A stretch of 64,000 nt of DNA from Pseudomonas sp. Os17 (GCF_001547895.1 NZ_AP014627.1:5397501-5461500), one strand, 5' to 3'. Counted from the stretch's first letter, positions 1 through 10,189 are shown. Notes: a model not told the origin generated them from the sequence alone. Translations and numbers: made by a program.

Positions 1-753
1 AAGAAAAACCTGGTGGGCCGTCAGGTCGAGCAACTGGTCAGCGCCACCCCGCAGATCGATGCCGCGGCCCTGGCCAAGTCCAGCGTGGTGGTGCAAGGCC
101 TGTCGGCCTACGAATACATCCTCTTCGACAGCAAGATCGACATGGCCGACAGCGCGCAGAAAGCCCGCTACTGCCCATTGCTGACCGCCATCGGTGAACG
201 CCAGAAGCAACTGGCCGAAGAGATCCTGTCGAGCTGGAACACCAACGACGGCATGCTCGCGCAGATGAGCAAGTTCCCCAACCAGCGCTACGCCGATTCC
301 CACGAGGCCATCGCCGACCTGCTGCGGGTTCAGGTCACCGCTCTGGATACCCTGAAGAAGAAACTCGGTACGCCCATGGGCCGCCAGACCAAGGGCATCC
401 CCCAGCCGTTCCAGGCCGATGCCTGGCGCAGCCAGTCGTCCCTGCAGGGCCTGGAAGCCAGCCTCAGCGCCGCCCAGACCGTCTGGGCCGGGGTCGACAA
501 CAAGGGCCTGCGTGGCCTGTTGCCGGCCGACCAGAAACCGTTGGCCGAGAAGATCGACGCCGCCTACGCCGCCTCGCTGAAACTCTTTGCCAGCACCCAG
601 CGCTCGCTCACTGAAATGCTCAATGACGACGCCGGGCGCCAGCAGCTCAACGATCTGTACGACAGCCTCAACGTGGTCCACCGCCTGCACGAAGGCGAAC
701 TGGCCAAGGCGTTGGGCATCCAACTGGGCTTCAACGCCAACGACGGTGACTGA
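1..753 (+). CDS. Imelysin-family periplasmic protein, C-terminal part
   Basis: The reading frame is open from the first base of the window, so the gene begins upstream; the GTG at 13 is internal. About 250 residues are visible. They are mostly amphipathic helices with the imelysin-type stretch VQGLSAYEYILFD near the start. Imelysin-like proteins (insulin-cleaving metalloproteinase homologues, IcmP) are periplasmic or lipoproteins tied to iron uptake in Pseudomonas; their GxHxxE motif would lie in the missing part. The stop overlaps the ATG of the following DUF1513 gene by one base, so the two are translationally coupled. In related genomes this pair follows further imelysin and di-haem oxidoreductase genes, an expectation that cannot be checked here. 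The family call is good; the exact role is unknown. Confidence 0.8.
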   Translation, partial: KKNLVGRQVEQLVSATPQIDAAALAKSSVVVQGLSAYEYILFDSKIDMADSAQKARYCPLLTAIGERQKQLAEEILSSWNTNDGMLAQMSKFPNQRYADSHEAIADLLRVQVTALDTLKKKLGTPMGRQTKGIPQPFQADAWRSQSSLQGLEASLSAAQTVWAGVDNKGLRGLLPADQKPLAEKIDAAYAASLKLFASTQRSLTEMLNDDAGRQQLNDLYDSLNVVHRLHEGELAKALGIQLGFNANDGD

Positions 754-1853
754 TGATGCTGCGACGTCAGGCTTTGGCACTGGGCAGCCTGCTGCTCAGT
801 GCGGTGACCTTGGGCGGCTGGACGCTGTTCAAGCAAAAGGACAAGCAGCCCCTGCTGCTGTCGGCCAGGGATGATGGTGACGGCAAGCATTACGCCGTCG
901 GTTATCAGCTGGACGGTAAACAGGTGTTTGCTACCCAGGTCGGCCAGCGTTGCCACGACATCATCAATCACCCGCAACTGCCGATCGCGCTGTTCGTGGC
1001 CCGGCGTCCGGGCACCGAGAGCTACCTGATCGACCTGCGGGACGGCAGCCTGCTGCAAACCCTGAGCTCGCAGCCTGACCGGCATTTCTACGGCCACGCA
1101 GTGATCCACAAGGACGGCCAGTGGCTGTATGCCACCGAGAACGACACCCGTGATCCGGGGCGCGGCCTGCTGGGGGTCTACCGCTTTGAAGGCGAACGCC
1201 TGGTGCACAGCGGCGAGTTGTCCACCCATGGCATCGGTCCGCATCAAGTGTCCTGGATGCCCGACGGCGAAACCCTGGTGGTGGCCAACGGCGGTATCCG
1301 CACCGAAGCCGAAAGCCGGGTGGAGATGAACCTCGATGCCATGGAGCCGAGCCTGGTGCTGATGCAGCGTGACGGCACCCTGCTGAGCAAGGAAACCCTG
1401 GCCCAGCAGATGAACAGCGTGCGCCACATGGGCATCGCCAGCGACGGCACCATCGTCACCGGCCAGCAGTTCATGGGCGCCGCCCACGAATCCTCGGAGC
1501 TGTTGGCGATCAAGCGCCCGGGCCAGCCCTTTGCGCCTTTCCCGGTCCCCGAGCAGCAGCTGCAGGCCATGGGGCACTACACCGCCAGCGTTGCCGTCCA
1601 CAGCGACTTGCGCCTGGTGGCCCTGACCGCCCCGCGGGGCAACCGCTTCTTCATCTGGGATCTGGACACTGGCGCGGTGCGGGTCGACGCGCCTCTGCCG
1701 GACTGCGCCGGGGTCGGTGCCGTGGCCGACGGCTTCGTGGTGACCTCAGGCCAAGGCCGCTGCCGCTTCTATGACTGTCGTCAGCAGCAGATTGTGGCCA
1801 AGCCCCTGGAACTGCCCGCCGGGCTCTGGGACAACCATTTGCATCTGGTCTGA
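753..1853 (+). CDS. DUF1513 domain protein, exported beta-propeller-like
   Basis: This 366-residue protein starts with an ATG overlapping the previous stop by one base. The N-terminus MMLRRQALALGSLLLSAV is a signal sequence with twin arginines, compatible with Tat export. The rest has repeated strand-turn units with a propeller look (for example HGIGPHQVSWMPDGETLVVANGG), which fits DUF1513 proteins. These are found with imelysins and di-haem thiol oxidoreductases in iron-related operons of Pseudomonas. No enzyme motif is evident. A perfect hairpin lies about 50 bases after the stop. The family call is firm; the function is not known. Confidence 0.85.
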   Translation: MMLRRQALALGSLLLSAVTLGGWTLFKQKDKQPLLLSARDDGDGKHYAVGYQLDGKQVFATQVGQRCHDIINHPQLPIALFVARRPGTESYLIDLRDGSLLQTLSSQPDRHFYGHAVIHKDGQWLYATENDTRDPGRGLLGVYRFEGERLVHSGELSTHGIGPHQVSWMPDGETLVVANGGIRTEAESRVEMNLDAMEPSLVLMQRDGTLLSKETLAQQMNSVRHMGIASDGTIVTGQQFMGAAHESSELLAIKRPGQPFAPFPVPEQQLQAMGHYTASVAVHSDLRLVALTAPRGNRFFIWDLDTGAVRVDAPLPDCAGVGAVADGFVVTSGQGRCRFYDCRQQQIVAKPLELPAGLWDNHLHLV

Positions 1854-1900
1854 ACAGCCTCCGGGCAGCGGGCAGCGCCAATGCCCGAGCCCCAGACATG

Positions 1901-1935
1901 CCAAAGGCCTCGCATGGCGAGGCCTTTGGTTGGGC
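1901..1935. terminator. Bidirectional hairpin between convergent genes
   Basis: Perfect 13-bp arms (CCAAAGGCCTCGC and its complement) with an ATG loop sit between the DUF1513 gene and the converging small membrane protein gene. Each arm ends with an A or T tract, so it can serve both strands. Confidence 0.75.
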
Positions 1936-1947
1936 AGGAGAATAGGT

Positions 1948-2172
1948 TCAGCTCTGGGGTTTCAAGCCCTGGCTCATGCCGAACATGAACAACAGCAGCT
2001 CATGATCGGGCCGCGCGGCGGTTGTCGATTTGGCAACCCGCGGCAAAGGACAATGTTCCCCTTGAGCGGCACTGAGCACCTGCGTTCGCGGCTGCTCCCA
2101 GACAACCAGGGCCAAGGAAGCAACTGCCAAGGCTCCTGCCAGGAAAACACCTCGTGCAATTTCTAGCTTCAT
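1948..2172 (-). CDS. Small single-pass membrane or exported protein
   Basis: This 74-residue protein starts MKLEIARGVFLAGALAVASL, giving one hydrophobic segment at about residues 6-24, then a basic, unstructured-looking tail. The ATG lies two bases after the stop of the upstream kinase gene. Its ribosome site (AAAGG) is inside the last codons of that gene, so it is the last gene of the minus-strand cluster. A longer reading frame from 2319 exists, but the coupled start is better. A hypothetical gene occupies the same place in other pseudomonads. No function can be assigned. Confidence 0.7.
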   Translation of the reverse strand: MKLEIARGVFLAGALAVASLALVVWEQPRTQVLSAAQGEHCPLPRVAKSTTAARPDHELLLFMFGMSQGLKPQS

Positions 2173-2174
2173 AG

Positions 2175-2888
2175 CTATAAACCTTTGATGGAGCTGCCAA
2201 ACGCCGTTTTGTAAAAGTAGTAGAGCTTTTGCCAATCCGTGTCGTTCCACGACGAATGGCGGCGCAGTTGCTTGAGGTCGTGGGCTGCTGCTCGTTGACT
2301 GCTCAGGCGCTGCCGGCACTTCTCGAAATCCAGCAAAGCGATCTGTGGCCGGGCCTGCTCGCCCTCGCCTTCCACACGCACGAAAATATGCTTGGCGTAC
2401 AGGCAGCCATGTTGCCAGCGCCCCTTGTGCATGCGCGCCAGGGTCACCGCCAGGGCCTCCAGCAAACGCTCATGGAACGCTTCACCAAGGCGCTCACGCT
2501 CACCGGCGGCGTACCAGTTGTCGATTTCCACAAAGCCATCGAGCGCCGCGGTCACCAGCAGGGCCTGCCAGCGATTCTGCGGATCGCGCCGAGCACCACA
2601 GAACACCAGTTCCGGAACCCCCACATCGAGCACCCGCAGGCCTTGCAACGCGGCGAGTTCGCGCAAGACGGTCGGTCGCCCGAAAGGGTGCAGCACGCTT
2701 CGATAAATGTGCCCGATCTGGCGCTTGGCATAGAGCAGACGCCCGCTGCTGCTCACAATGCGCTGCACACCGCTTTCACCGCCTCGACGCTGATTGGGTT
2801 CCTCGACCCATTCACCTTGTCTGTTCCAGAAGTACTCGAAGCGATCCGAGGGCGCAGCATCCATTTGCGAAGCAGATTCAACAACCAT
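2175..2888 (-). CDS. inaA: InaA-type lipopolysaccharide kinase family protein
   Basis: This 237-residue protein belongs to the Kdo/WaaP-like protein kinase fold. Visible elements are the ATP-lobe stretch YAKRQIGHIYRSVLHPFGRP, an HRD-equivalent loop (HGCLYAKHIFVR, residues about 158-169) and a DFE metal motif (ALLDFEKCRQR). InaA-like proteins are thought to act on lipopolysaccharide core or envelope; the substrate is not known. It follows the methyltransferase by three bases and precedes a small membrane protein. The cluster lies downstream of colRS, and in P. putida the ColRS regulon includes inaA. The start MVVESASQ is the ATG nearest the upstream stop. Confidence 0.85.
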   Translation of the reverse strand: MVVESASQMDAAPSDRFEYFWNRQGEWVEEPNQRRGGESGVQRIVSSSGRLLYAKRQIGHIYRSVLHPFGRPTVLRELAALQGLRVLDVGVPELVFCGARRDPQNRWQALLVTAALDGFVEIDNWYAAGERERLGEAFHERLLEALAVTLARMHKGRWQHGCLYAKHIFVRVEGEGEQARPQIALLDFEKCRQRLSSQRAAAHDLKQLRRHSSWNDTDWQKLYYFYKTAFGSSIKGL

Positions 2889-2891
2889 CCG

Positions 2892-3575
2892 TTACCTCTT
2901 TCGTAATACGTACACTCGCCACATGGCGTAGAGCGGAACAAAATCCAGGTGCTCCTGGACACGAAAACCGGCTTGCCTGAACTCTTTTTCGACGGTGGCC
3001 GCCGGTAACACGAAACGATTCTGGTAAGTCTCCGGCCCCATTGCGGACAACCGCTTGCGCTCCAGGCGCTTGCGCTTCCAGGCCTTGAAATTGCCGTCAA
3101 CCCACAGCGAGATGATCACGCTGTCGCGGGTCACGCGCTGGAACTCCCGCAACAACGCCAGCCGATGCTCGGCCTGGCCCACATGGTGCAACAGCCGCAT
3201 GGAAAAAATGCAGTCCACGGCGTTGTCCGGCAAATCAATGGCAAAGGCGGACGTTTGCAAAGGCCGTACCCGTCTCACCACGTCGGCAGGCTGTGCCGCC
3301 ATGGCGGTGCTCAGCATAGCCGATGAATTGTCCGCGCCAATGATGACCCGGTTGGCCTTCTGCGCCAGCAACGGCCAGAAGCGGCCAGCGCCACAAGGCA
3401 GGTCCAGCACCAGCCCCGGCTCGCCGGCAGCGGCCAAGGCCGCGCGGGCCAGTTGTTCATCGCGCCAATGGGACAAACGACGGGCCAGGCCATCCTGATG
3501 CTTCTGCAGGTATTGCTCGGCGTGTTGGGCATCGTACTTGTCGGAAAATTCCAGCCTGATCGGCTTGGCCATCAT
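2892..3575 (-). CDS. Class I SAM-dependent methyltransferase
   Basis: This 227-residue protein has the SAM-binding glycine motif VLDLPCGAGRFWP, motif II (VIIGADNSS) and post-motif residues CIFSMRLLHHVG, all of a type 11 methyltransferase. AGGAG lies six bases before the ATG at 3575; a TTG just upstream and an ATG at 3572 are poorer starts. It heads a three-gene minus-strand cluster with inaA and a small membrane protein. The upstream region has a partial ColR-box (TTTTCAC) reading toward the gene. By position and neighbours it corresponds to the ColR-controlled gene next to inaA in P. putida. The substrate is unknown; an envelope lipid or sugar is a guess from context. Confidence 0.8.
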   Translation of the reverse strand: MMAKPIRLEFSDKYDAQHAEQYLQKHQDGLARRLSHWRDEQLARAALAAAGEPGLVLDLPCGAGRFWPLLAQKANRVIIGADNSSAMLSTAMAAQPADVVRRVRPLQTSAFAIDLPDNAVDCIFSMRLLHHVGQAEHRLALLREFQRVTRDSVIISLWVDGNFKAWKRKRLERKRLSAMGPETYQNRFVLPAATVEKEFRQAGFRVQEHLDFVPLYAMWRVYVLRKR

Positions 3576-3625
3576 CAAGGTCTCCTGTAGCTGATGGCGC
3601 CACCTTAGGCAGCGGCATGTCAGCG

Positions 3626-3645
3626 ACAGGTCATCCCTTTGTGAA
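3626..3645 (-). promoter_or_regulatory. Partial ColR-box upstream of the methyltransferase gene
   Basis: Read on the minus strand, the sequence is GGTACGAAGTTTTCAC. It keeps the TTTTCAC core and an upstream AC pair of the published ColR motif (YYNASNNYTTTTTCAC), matching about 12 of 16 positions. It lies about 55-70 bases before the start codon. It is weaker than the site at 5841. Confidence 0.4.
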
Positions 3646-3721
3646 AACTTCGTACCGTCCGACAGGAAGATATTTCAGATTTTTACAGGCTGCCGGCAAT
3701 GGCCTAGGGCCACAGAGGAAC

Positions 3722-3760
3722 AAAAAACGACAAGTGACCGGCCCTGCATAACAGGGCCGG
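3722..3760 (-). terminator. Probable colS terminator
   Basis: A 9-bp stem (CCGGCCCTG with CAGGGCCGG, five-base loop) lies just after the colS stop. A T6 tract follows about ten bases further on the minus strand. The gap between stem and T-run makes it imperfect. Confidence 0.5.
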
Positions 3761-3770
3761 AGCAGGAAAC

Positions 3771-5051
3771 TCAGCTCTTGGCTGGTTGCAGCTGCACGTG
3801 AAAACGACAGCCATTGGGGATCATGGTGGTGAGGCTGACGCTCCAGCCCTGGTTCTCGCAGATGCGTTGCACCAGGGACAAGCCCAAGCCCAAGCCTTCA
3901 CCACGCTTTTCATCGCCGCGCACGAAGGGCTGGAACATCGCCTCGCGCTTCTCTTCGGGAATGCCCACGCCGCTGTCTTCCACCACAAACCCGCCCGGCT
4001 CAAGGCTCAGGCGAATAAAGCCCTGCTCGGTGTAGTGCAAGGCGTTGCGCAGAAGATTGCCCATCACCGCATGCAGGAAGGTGGCGTTGTAGCGAGTGTC
4101 GCCGGGCTGGCCGGGCTCGAAGATCAACTCGATGCCTTTGCCCTCGATGGACTCGCGCCACAGGCCGACCAGATCGGTGGCCGCTTGCGTCAGGGTCAGT
4201 TGCGGCGCCATGCCGGCGTCTTCTCGCTGGGCACGCGCGAGCATCAGGAAGGTCTGCACCAGTTCGCGCATCTCCTCGCAGGCCCGGGCAATCCGTTCCA
4301 CCTGAGCCCGTCCGCGCGGGTCCAGCCCGGGGTTCTCCAGGAGCAGCTCACAGGAGGTGGCCAACACCATCAACGGCGTACGCAGTTCATGGCTGACATC
4401 ACTGGTGAACAGCCGCTCGCGACTCAAGGCCTGACGCAAGCGCCCCAGGGTGGCGTCGAAGGCGATGGCCAACTCGCCCACCTCATCCGCGGCATAATCC
4501 GGCGCCAACGGCGGCGCCAACCCCAGTAACTGATCTCGATGCCGTACCTGACGGGCCAGGCGCACGACGGGCGCCATCACCCGGCGCGCCAGGATCCAGC
4601 CCAGGAACACCGCCAGCGCCAGGCTCAGGACGAAGCCCACCAGCACCACGGCGAACAGCACCCGCTCGCGCTCTTCGAAATCGCTCTGGTCCTGCAGCAG
4701 CACGTAACGCCGGCCGTCCACCACTTCGACCATGGCGTGGTAGGACAGCTGCTCGCGGAACACTTCATGGAAGCCTGGATCCAGATGGCGCAAGTCCTTG
4801 GGCAACTCGAAATCGCCGCGACCGCCGCTGTAGTAGAACAGTTGGTCGGGCTCGGGACGATGCCGCCAATCGTTGACGTCGTCCATCAGCAACAGGCGTT
4901 GCAGGTCGCCCCCCAGGCCGGCGGAGATGAGCTTCTCCTCCACCAGATGCACGGTCGCCACGATGCCCATGGCGAATGCCCCTGCCACCAATGCGCTCAT
5001 CAAGGCAAAGGCGATGATGATGCGCTGGGCAAGGCTTTGCTTAAACTCCAT
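3771..5051 (-). CDS. colS: ColS sensor histidine kinase
   Basis: This 426-residue inner-membrane kinase has TM1 at about 11-31, a periplasmic loop to about 131, TM2 at about 132-155, HAMP, a phospho-acceptor H221 in DVSHELRTP, then N, G1 (VEDSGVGIP) and G2 (GLGLGLS) ATPase boxes. With the ATG at 5051, the periplasmic residues H35, E38, E96, H105, E126 and E129 fall where ColS of P. putida has its iron and zinc ligands, including the ExxE pair. That supports both the name and the start. The ATG lies inside the end of colR (11-base overlap). ColS senses excess Fe3+ or Zn2+ and protects the envelope. A longer frame to 5111 has no support. Confidence 0.93.
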   Translation of the reverse strand: MEFKQSLAQRIIIAFALMSALVAGAFAMGIVATVHLVEEKLISAGLGGDLQRLLLMDDVNDWRHRPEPDQLFYYSGGRGDFELPKDLRHLDPGFHEVFREQLSYHAMVEVVDGRRYVLLQDQSDFEERERVLFAVVLVGFVLSLALAVFLGWILARRVMAPVVRLARQVRHRDQLLGLAPPLAPDYAADEVGELAIAFDATLGRLRQALSRERLFTSDVSHELRTPLMVLATSCELLLENPGLDPRGRAQVERIARACEEMRELVQTFLMLARAQREDAGMAPQLTLTQAATDLVGLWRESIEGKGIELIFEPGQPGDTRYNATFLHAVMGNLLRNALHYTEQGFIRLSLEPGGFVVEDSGVGIPEEKREAMFQPFVRGDEKRGEGLGLGLSLVQRICENQGWSVSLTTMIPNGCRFHVQLQPAKS

Positions 5052-5724
5052 CACGGCCCTCGGCCAGCCGGTAACCGACACCATGCACGGTGTGCAGCAG
5101 CGGCTTGGCAAATGGCTTGTCGATCACCTGGCGCAGTTGATGAACGTGGCTACGCAGGCTGTCGCTGTCCGGGCAATCGTCGCCCCACAGGGCTTCTTCG
5201 AGAATCTCCCGGCGCAACACATGGGGGCTCTTCTGCATCAACACCGCCAACAGCTTAAGGCCCACCGGGTTGAGCTTGAGCAGACGCCCTTCGCGGGTGA
5301 CTTCGAGGGTGTCGAGGTCATAGTTGAGATCGCCCACCTGCAACGCACGGCGACCACCGCCCTGAGTACGGCGCATTACCGCCTCGATTCGCGCCGCCAG
5401 TTCCGAGAGGGCAAAAGGCTTGAGCAGGTAGTCGTCGGCGCCGGACTTGAAGCCCTGCAGCCGATCATCCAGCTGGTCGCGGGCGGTGAGCATGATCACC
5501 GGGGTGTCGCGCCGGGCATCTTCACGCAGGCGCTTGCACAGGGTGTAGCCATCGATTCCCGGCAGCATGATGTCGAGCACGATCAGGTCGTAATGCTCGG
5601 TGGCCGCCAGGTGCAGCCCGGACAGGCCATCCTGGGCGCAGTCCACGGTGTAGCCCTTGAGCCCCAGGTAGTCAGCCAGGTTGGCGAGAATATCGCGGTT
5701 GTCTTCAACCAGTAGAATTCGCAT
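5041..5724 (-). CDS. colR: ColR response regulator, OmpR family
   Basis: This 227-residue protein has a receiver domain at 1-120 with the acidic pair E7/D8, phospho-acceptor D51 (VLDIMLPG) and K101-region LLKPF. A winged-helix DNA-binding domain at about 130-222 ends HTVHGVGYRLAEG. The D51 position is the same as in P. putida ColR. It is co-transcribed with colS by overlap. Known role: with ColS it activates lipid A and envelope-modifying genes under metal stress. The divergent LtaS-like sulfatase gene carries a near-consensus ColR-box. Confidence 0.93.
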   Translation of the reverse strand: MRILLVEDNRDILANLADYLGLKGYTVDCAQDGLSGLHLAATEHYDLIVLDIMLPGIDGYTLCKRLREDARRDTPVIMLTARDQLDDRLQGFKSGADDYLLKPFALSELAARIEAVMRRTQGGGRRALQVGDLNYDLDTLEVTREGRLLKLNPVGLKLLAVLMQKSPHVLRREILEEALWGDDCPDSDSLRSHVHQLRQVIDKPFAKPLLHTVHGVGYRLAEGRDGV

Positions 5725-5840
5725 CGGAACTCTCTCCCTACACAGTTACGGCCGTCTTGGCTCGCGCAGCTTAAGGCCAAGTCCGACTCGCCGCCAGCCT
5801 TGTCTGACCGCTGCCGCAGCGCTGTTATCCAATCAATGTC

Positions 5841-5856
5841 TTAACGAGTTTTTCAC
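5841..5856 (+). promoter_or_regulatory. Near-consensus ColR-box
   Basis: TTAACGAGTTTTTCAC matches the ColR motif YYNASNNYTTTTTCAC (as I recall it from P. putida work) at 15 of 16 positions. It lies in the colR/sulfatase gap, about 75 bases before the sulfatase ATG and oriented toward it. A second TTCAC follows at 5863-5867. Control by ColR is inference from the motif. Confidence 0.55.
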
Positions 5857-5929
5857 CGAGGGTTCACAACCTGACTACAGGGACAACCTCAGACTGCGGA
5901 CCGTTTTGCCCACAAGGAACACCCCCTCG

Positions 5930-7879
5930 ATGGACCTTCTCAAGACCGCGCCCGCGCGCCTGGTACTGCTACTGACCGGCACCTGGCTGGCGATTTTCCT
6001 GCTGACCCGCAGCACCCTCCTGCTGACCCACCTCAACGAAGCCGGTAGCGGCTGGCTGCCCGTGTTCGGCGTCGGCCTGCTCTATGACCTGGGTTTCCTG
6101 GCCTACGCCGCCCTGCCCCTGGGGCTGGGCCTGTTGCTGTGCCCGGCAAGCCTTTGGCGCCGACGCGGCTTGCGCTGGCTGATGCAGGGCCTGTTCAGCA
6201 TCAGCTTGTTCGCCATGCTCTTCACCGCCGTGGCGGAATGGTTGTTCTGGGATGAGTTCGGCGTGCGTTTCAACTTCATCGCCGTCGATTACCTGGTGTA
6301 CTCCGACGAGGTCATGAACAACATCCTCGAGTCCTATCCCATCGGCCTGCTGATGAGCCTGCTGGCCCTGGCGGCGGTGATCCTCAGCCTGGTCCTGCGC
6401 AGGCCCCTGCTGGCCGCCCTGAACGCGCCTTTGCCGCCCCTGCGCGGTCGCCTGCTCAGCGCCCTGAGCCTGTTGCTGGTGGCCGTGGCCAGTTTGCAAC
6501 TGCTCAGCCAGGACAGTCCGCGCGCCCAGGGCGGCAATGCCTATCAGAATGAGCTGGCGAGCAACGGCCCGTACCAGTTCTTTGCCGCCTTTCGCAACAA
6601 CGAACTGGACTATTCACAGTTCTATCGCAGCCTGCCCGCCGAGGCCGTGGCGCGGCAGATGCGCGCCGAGCTGAACGAGCCCAATGCCCGCTTCATTGGC
6701 CAGGACCCGCTGGATATCCGCCGCGCCATCGATAACCCGGGCACACCGCGCACGCCGAATATCGTCCTGGTGACCCTCGAGAGCTTCAGTGCCAAGTACA
6801 TGGGCAGCAATGGTGACGAGCGCAACCTGACCCCCAACCTCGATGCGCTGCGCCGGCAGAGCCTGTACTTCAACAATTTCTACGCCACCGGCACCCGCAC
6901 CGACCGTGGCCTGGAAGCCATTACCCTGGCGATCCCGCCCACGCCCGGGCGCTCGATCGTCAAACGCATCGGTCGTGAAAGCGGCTTCGCCAGCCTGGGC
7001 CAGCAACTGCGCGCCGTGGGCTACGACAGCGTGTTCGTTTACGGCGGGCGCGGCTACTTCGACAACATGAATGCCTTTTTCAGCGGCAACGGCTACCGGG
7101 TGGTGGACCAGAGCAGCGTCGAGGAATCCGAGATCCACTTCAAGAACGCCTGGGGCATGGCCGACGAAGACCTCTATGGCCAGACCCTGAAGCTGGCCGA
7201 TGCCGACTACGCCCAACAGCGGCCGTTCCTGCTGCAACTGATGACCACCTCCAACCATCGGCCGTACACCTACCCCGATGGCCGGATCGACATCAAGTCC
7301 GGCAATGGCCGTGACGGCGCGGTGAAATACACCGACTACGCCATCGGCGAGTTCCTCAAGGCCGCGCGGCAAAAGCCCTGGTTCGACAACACGATCTTCG
7401 TGTTCGTCGCCGACCACACGGCGGGCAGCGCGGGCAAGGAAGACCTGCCCATCAGCAACTATCAGATCCCGCTGTTCGTCTACGCGCCCAAACTGATCCC
7501 GGCGCGGGAAAGTGCCCAACTGGCCAGTCAGATCGACCTGGCGCCGACCCTGCTGGGGCTGTTGAACCTGGACTACGAATCGACCTTTTTCGGACGCAAC
7601 CTGCTGCAGGACAACCCGCTGCCGCCTCGGGTGCTGGTGGGCAACTACCAGCACCTGGGACTGTTCGACGGACAGGACCTGGCGATTCTCAGCCCGCGCC
7701 AGGGTCTGCGCCGCCATGACCAGGCGCTGGGCGCCAGCCGGGAATCCCGGGTGCCGGACAGCGATCCACTGATCCAGCGCGGGATCAGTTACTACCAGAG
7801 CGCCAGTTATGGCTTCAAGCAGCAGTTGCTGGGCTGGAAGGCGCCAAAAGCCTCGGCGGCCGAGTTGAGTCAGCGCTGA
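5930..7879 (+). CDS. LTA synthase-family membrane sulfatase or phosphoglycerol transferase
   Basis: This protein is 649 residues long. The start is ATG at 5930, with AAGGA eleven bases upstream; the open frame reaches back to 5681 with no ribosome site. The first ~200 residues hold five hydrophobic segments. The rest is an extracytoplasmic sulfatase/alkaline-phosphatase-fold domain with metal and nucleophile motifs LVTLESFSA, GTRTDRG (T324, aligned with the LtaS nucleophile) and FVADHT. Such enzymes transfer phosphoglycerol or phosphoethanolamine groups to envelope glycans or lipids; the Pseudomonas substrate is not established. It is divergent from colR and has a ColR-box upstream, so it may belong to the envelope stress response. 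Confidence 0.85.
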   Translation: MDLLKTAPARLVLLLTGTWLAIFLLTRSTLLLTHLNEAGSGWLPVFGVGLLYDLGFLAYAALPLGLGLLLCPASLWRRRGLRWLMQGLFSISLFAMLFTAVAEWLFWDEFGVRFNFIAVDYLVYSDEVMNNILESYPIGLLMSLLALAAVILSLVLRRPLLAALNAPLPPLRGRLLSALSLLLVAVASLQLLSQDSPRAQGGNAYQNELASNGPYQFFAAFRNNELDYSQFYRSLPAEAVARQMRAELNEPNARFIGQDPLDIRRAIDNPGTPRTPNIVLVTLESFSAKYMGSNGDERNLTPNLDALRRQSLYFNNFYATGTRTDRGLEAITLAIPPTPGRSIVKRIGRESGFASLGQQLRAVGYDSVFVYGGRGYFDNMNAFFSGNGYRVVDQSSVEESEIHFKNAWGMADEDLYGQTLKLADADYAQQRPFLLQLMTTSNHRPYTYPDGRIDIKSGNGRDGAVKYTDYAIGEFLKAARQKPWFDNTIFVFVADHTAGSAGKEDLPISNYQIPLFVYAPKLIPARESAQLASQIDLAPTLLGLLNLDYESTFFGRNLLQDNPLPPRVLVGNYQHLGLFDGQDLAILSPRQGLRRHDQALGASRESRVPDSDPLIQRGISYYQSASYGFKQQLLGWKAPKASAAELSQR

Positions 7880-7884
7880 AGTCA

Positions 7885-7944
7885 TTCGCGGGCAAGCCCG
7901 CTCCTACAGAGGTGCATCGCTGTAGGAGCGGGCTTGCCCGCGAA
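7885..7944. repeat. REP doublet (REPIN-like), 25-bp perfect arms
   Basis: Two copies of the Pseudomonas REP unit (core CGGGCAAGCCCGCTCCTACAG) lie face to face with a ten-base spacer. They form a perfect 25-bp inverted repeat between the sulfatase and groEL ends. It is extragenic, as usual for these elements. Confidence 0.85.
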
Positions 7945-7974
7945 GATCCAGGCGCCTCCCATATCCCAGGCATG

Positions 7975-8011
7975 AAAAAAGCCCCGCCGGCTTTCACCGG
8001 CGGGGCTTTTT
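7975..8011. terminator. groEL terminator
   Basis: Stem GCCCCGCCGG with CCGGCGGGGC, six-base loop, flanked by A6 and T5 tracts, so it works for groESL on the minus strand and possibly also for the converging sulfatase gene. Confidence 0.85.
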
Positions 8012-8032
8012 CAGTACAGGGGTAAGGCTGGC

Positions 8033-9688
<1,656 letters not shown>

Positions 9689-9725
9689 TTAAATACTGTG
9701 TAGTAGCGGGAAAATACGCGGGAAA

Positions 9726-10019
9726 TCAGCCTTCGATAACAGCGAGAATCTCGTTCTCGGCCATTACCAGCAGATCTTCGCCATCGACTTTCACGGTGTT
9801 GCTGCCGGAGTACGGGCCAAACACCACTTTGTCACCCACTTTCACGGCCAGCGCACGTACTTCACCGTTGTCCAGCACACGGCCGGTACCTACAGCGACG
9901 ATTTCGCCACGGTTAGGTTTTTCAGCAGCCGAACCAGGCAGAACGATGCCGCCGGCAGTTTTCGATTCTTCTTCGCTGCGACGGATGACGACGCGGTCAT
10001 GCAGAGGACGAAGCTTCAT
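9726..10019 (-). CDS. groS: Co-chaperonin GroES (Cpn10)
   Basis: This 97-residue protein starts [14 protein letters not shown] and has the mobile loop region [20 protein letters not shown] and the C-terminal strand [16 protein letters not shown], all typical of GroES. It forms the heptameric lid of GroEL. It is the first gene of the groESL operon, with AGGAGA before its ATG and a sigma-32-like promoter about 140 bases upstream. Confidence 0.98.
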   Translation of the reverse strand: MKLRPLHDRVVIRRSEEESKTAGGIVLPGSAAEKPNRGEIVAVGTGRVLDNGEVRALAVKVGDKVVFGPYSGSNTVKVDGEDLLVMAENEILAVIEG

Positions 10020-10160
10020 TGTCGATCTCTCCTAATTGTGGTTTTCAACGGCCGGTGTCGACACCGGCGGGTTAACAAATCCGGCTGTGCCGGGTGCGAC
10101 TCGACAAGCGAGCCGCGGAAGTCTGTCTGGTGTAAGCACCAGAAACCTTGCGGTGACCGT

Positions 10161-10189
10161 TACATAAGGGCGCATAAGGTTATTACAAG
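10161..10189 (-). promoter_or_regulatory. Sigma-32-type heat-shock promoter of groESL
   Basis: On the minus strand CTTGTAA (10189-10183), a 13-base spacer and CCTTATGTA (10169-10161) match the sigma-32 pattern CTTGAAA - CCCCATNTA at most positions and at the right spacing. It implies a transcript start near 10153 and a leader of about 130 bases. Confidence 0.65.
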
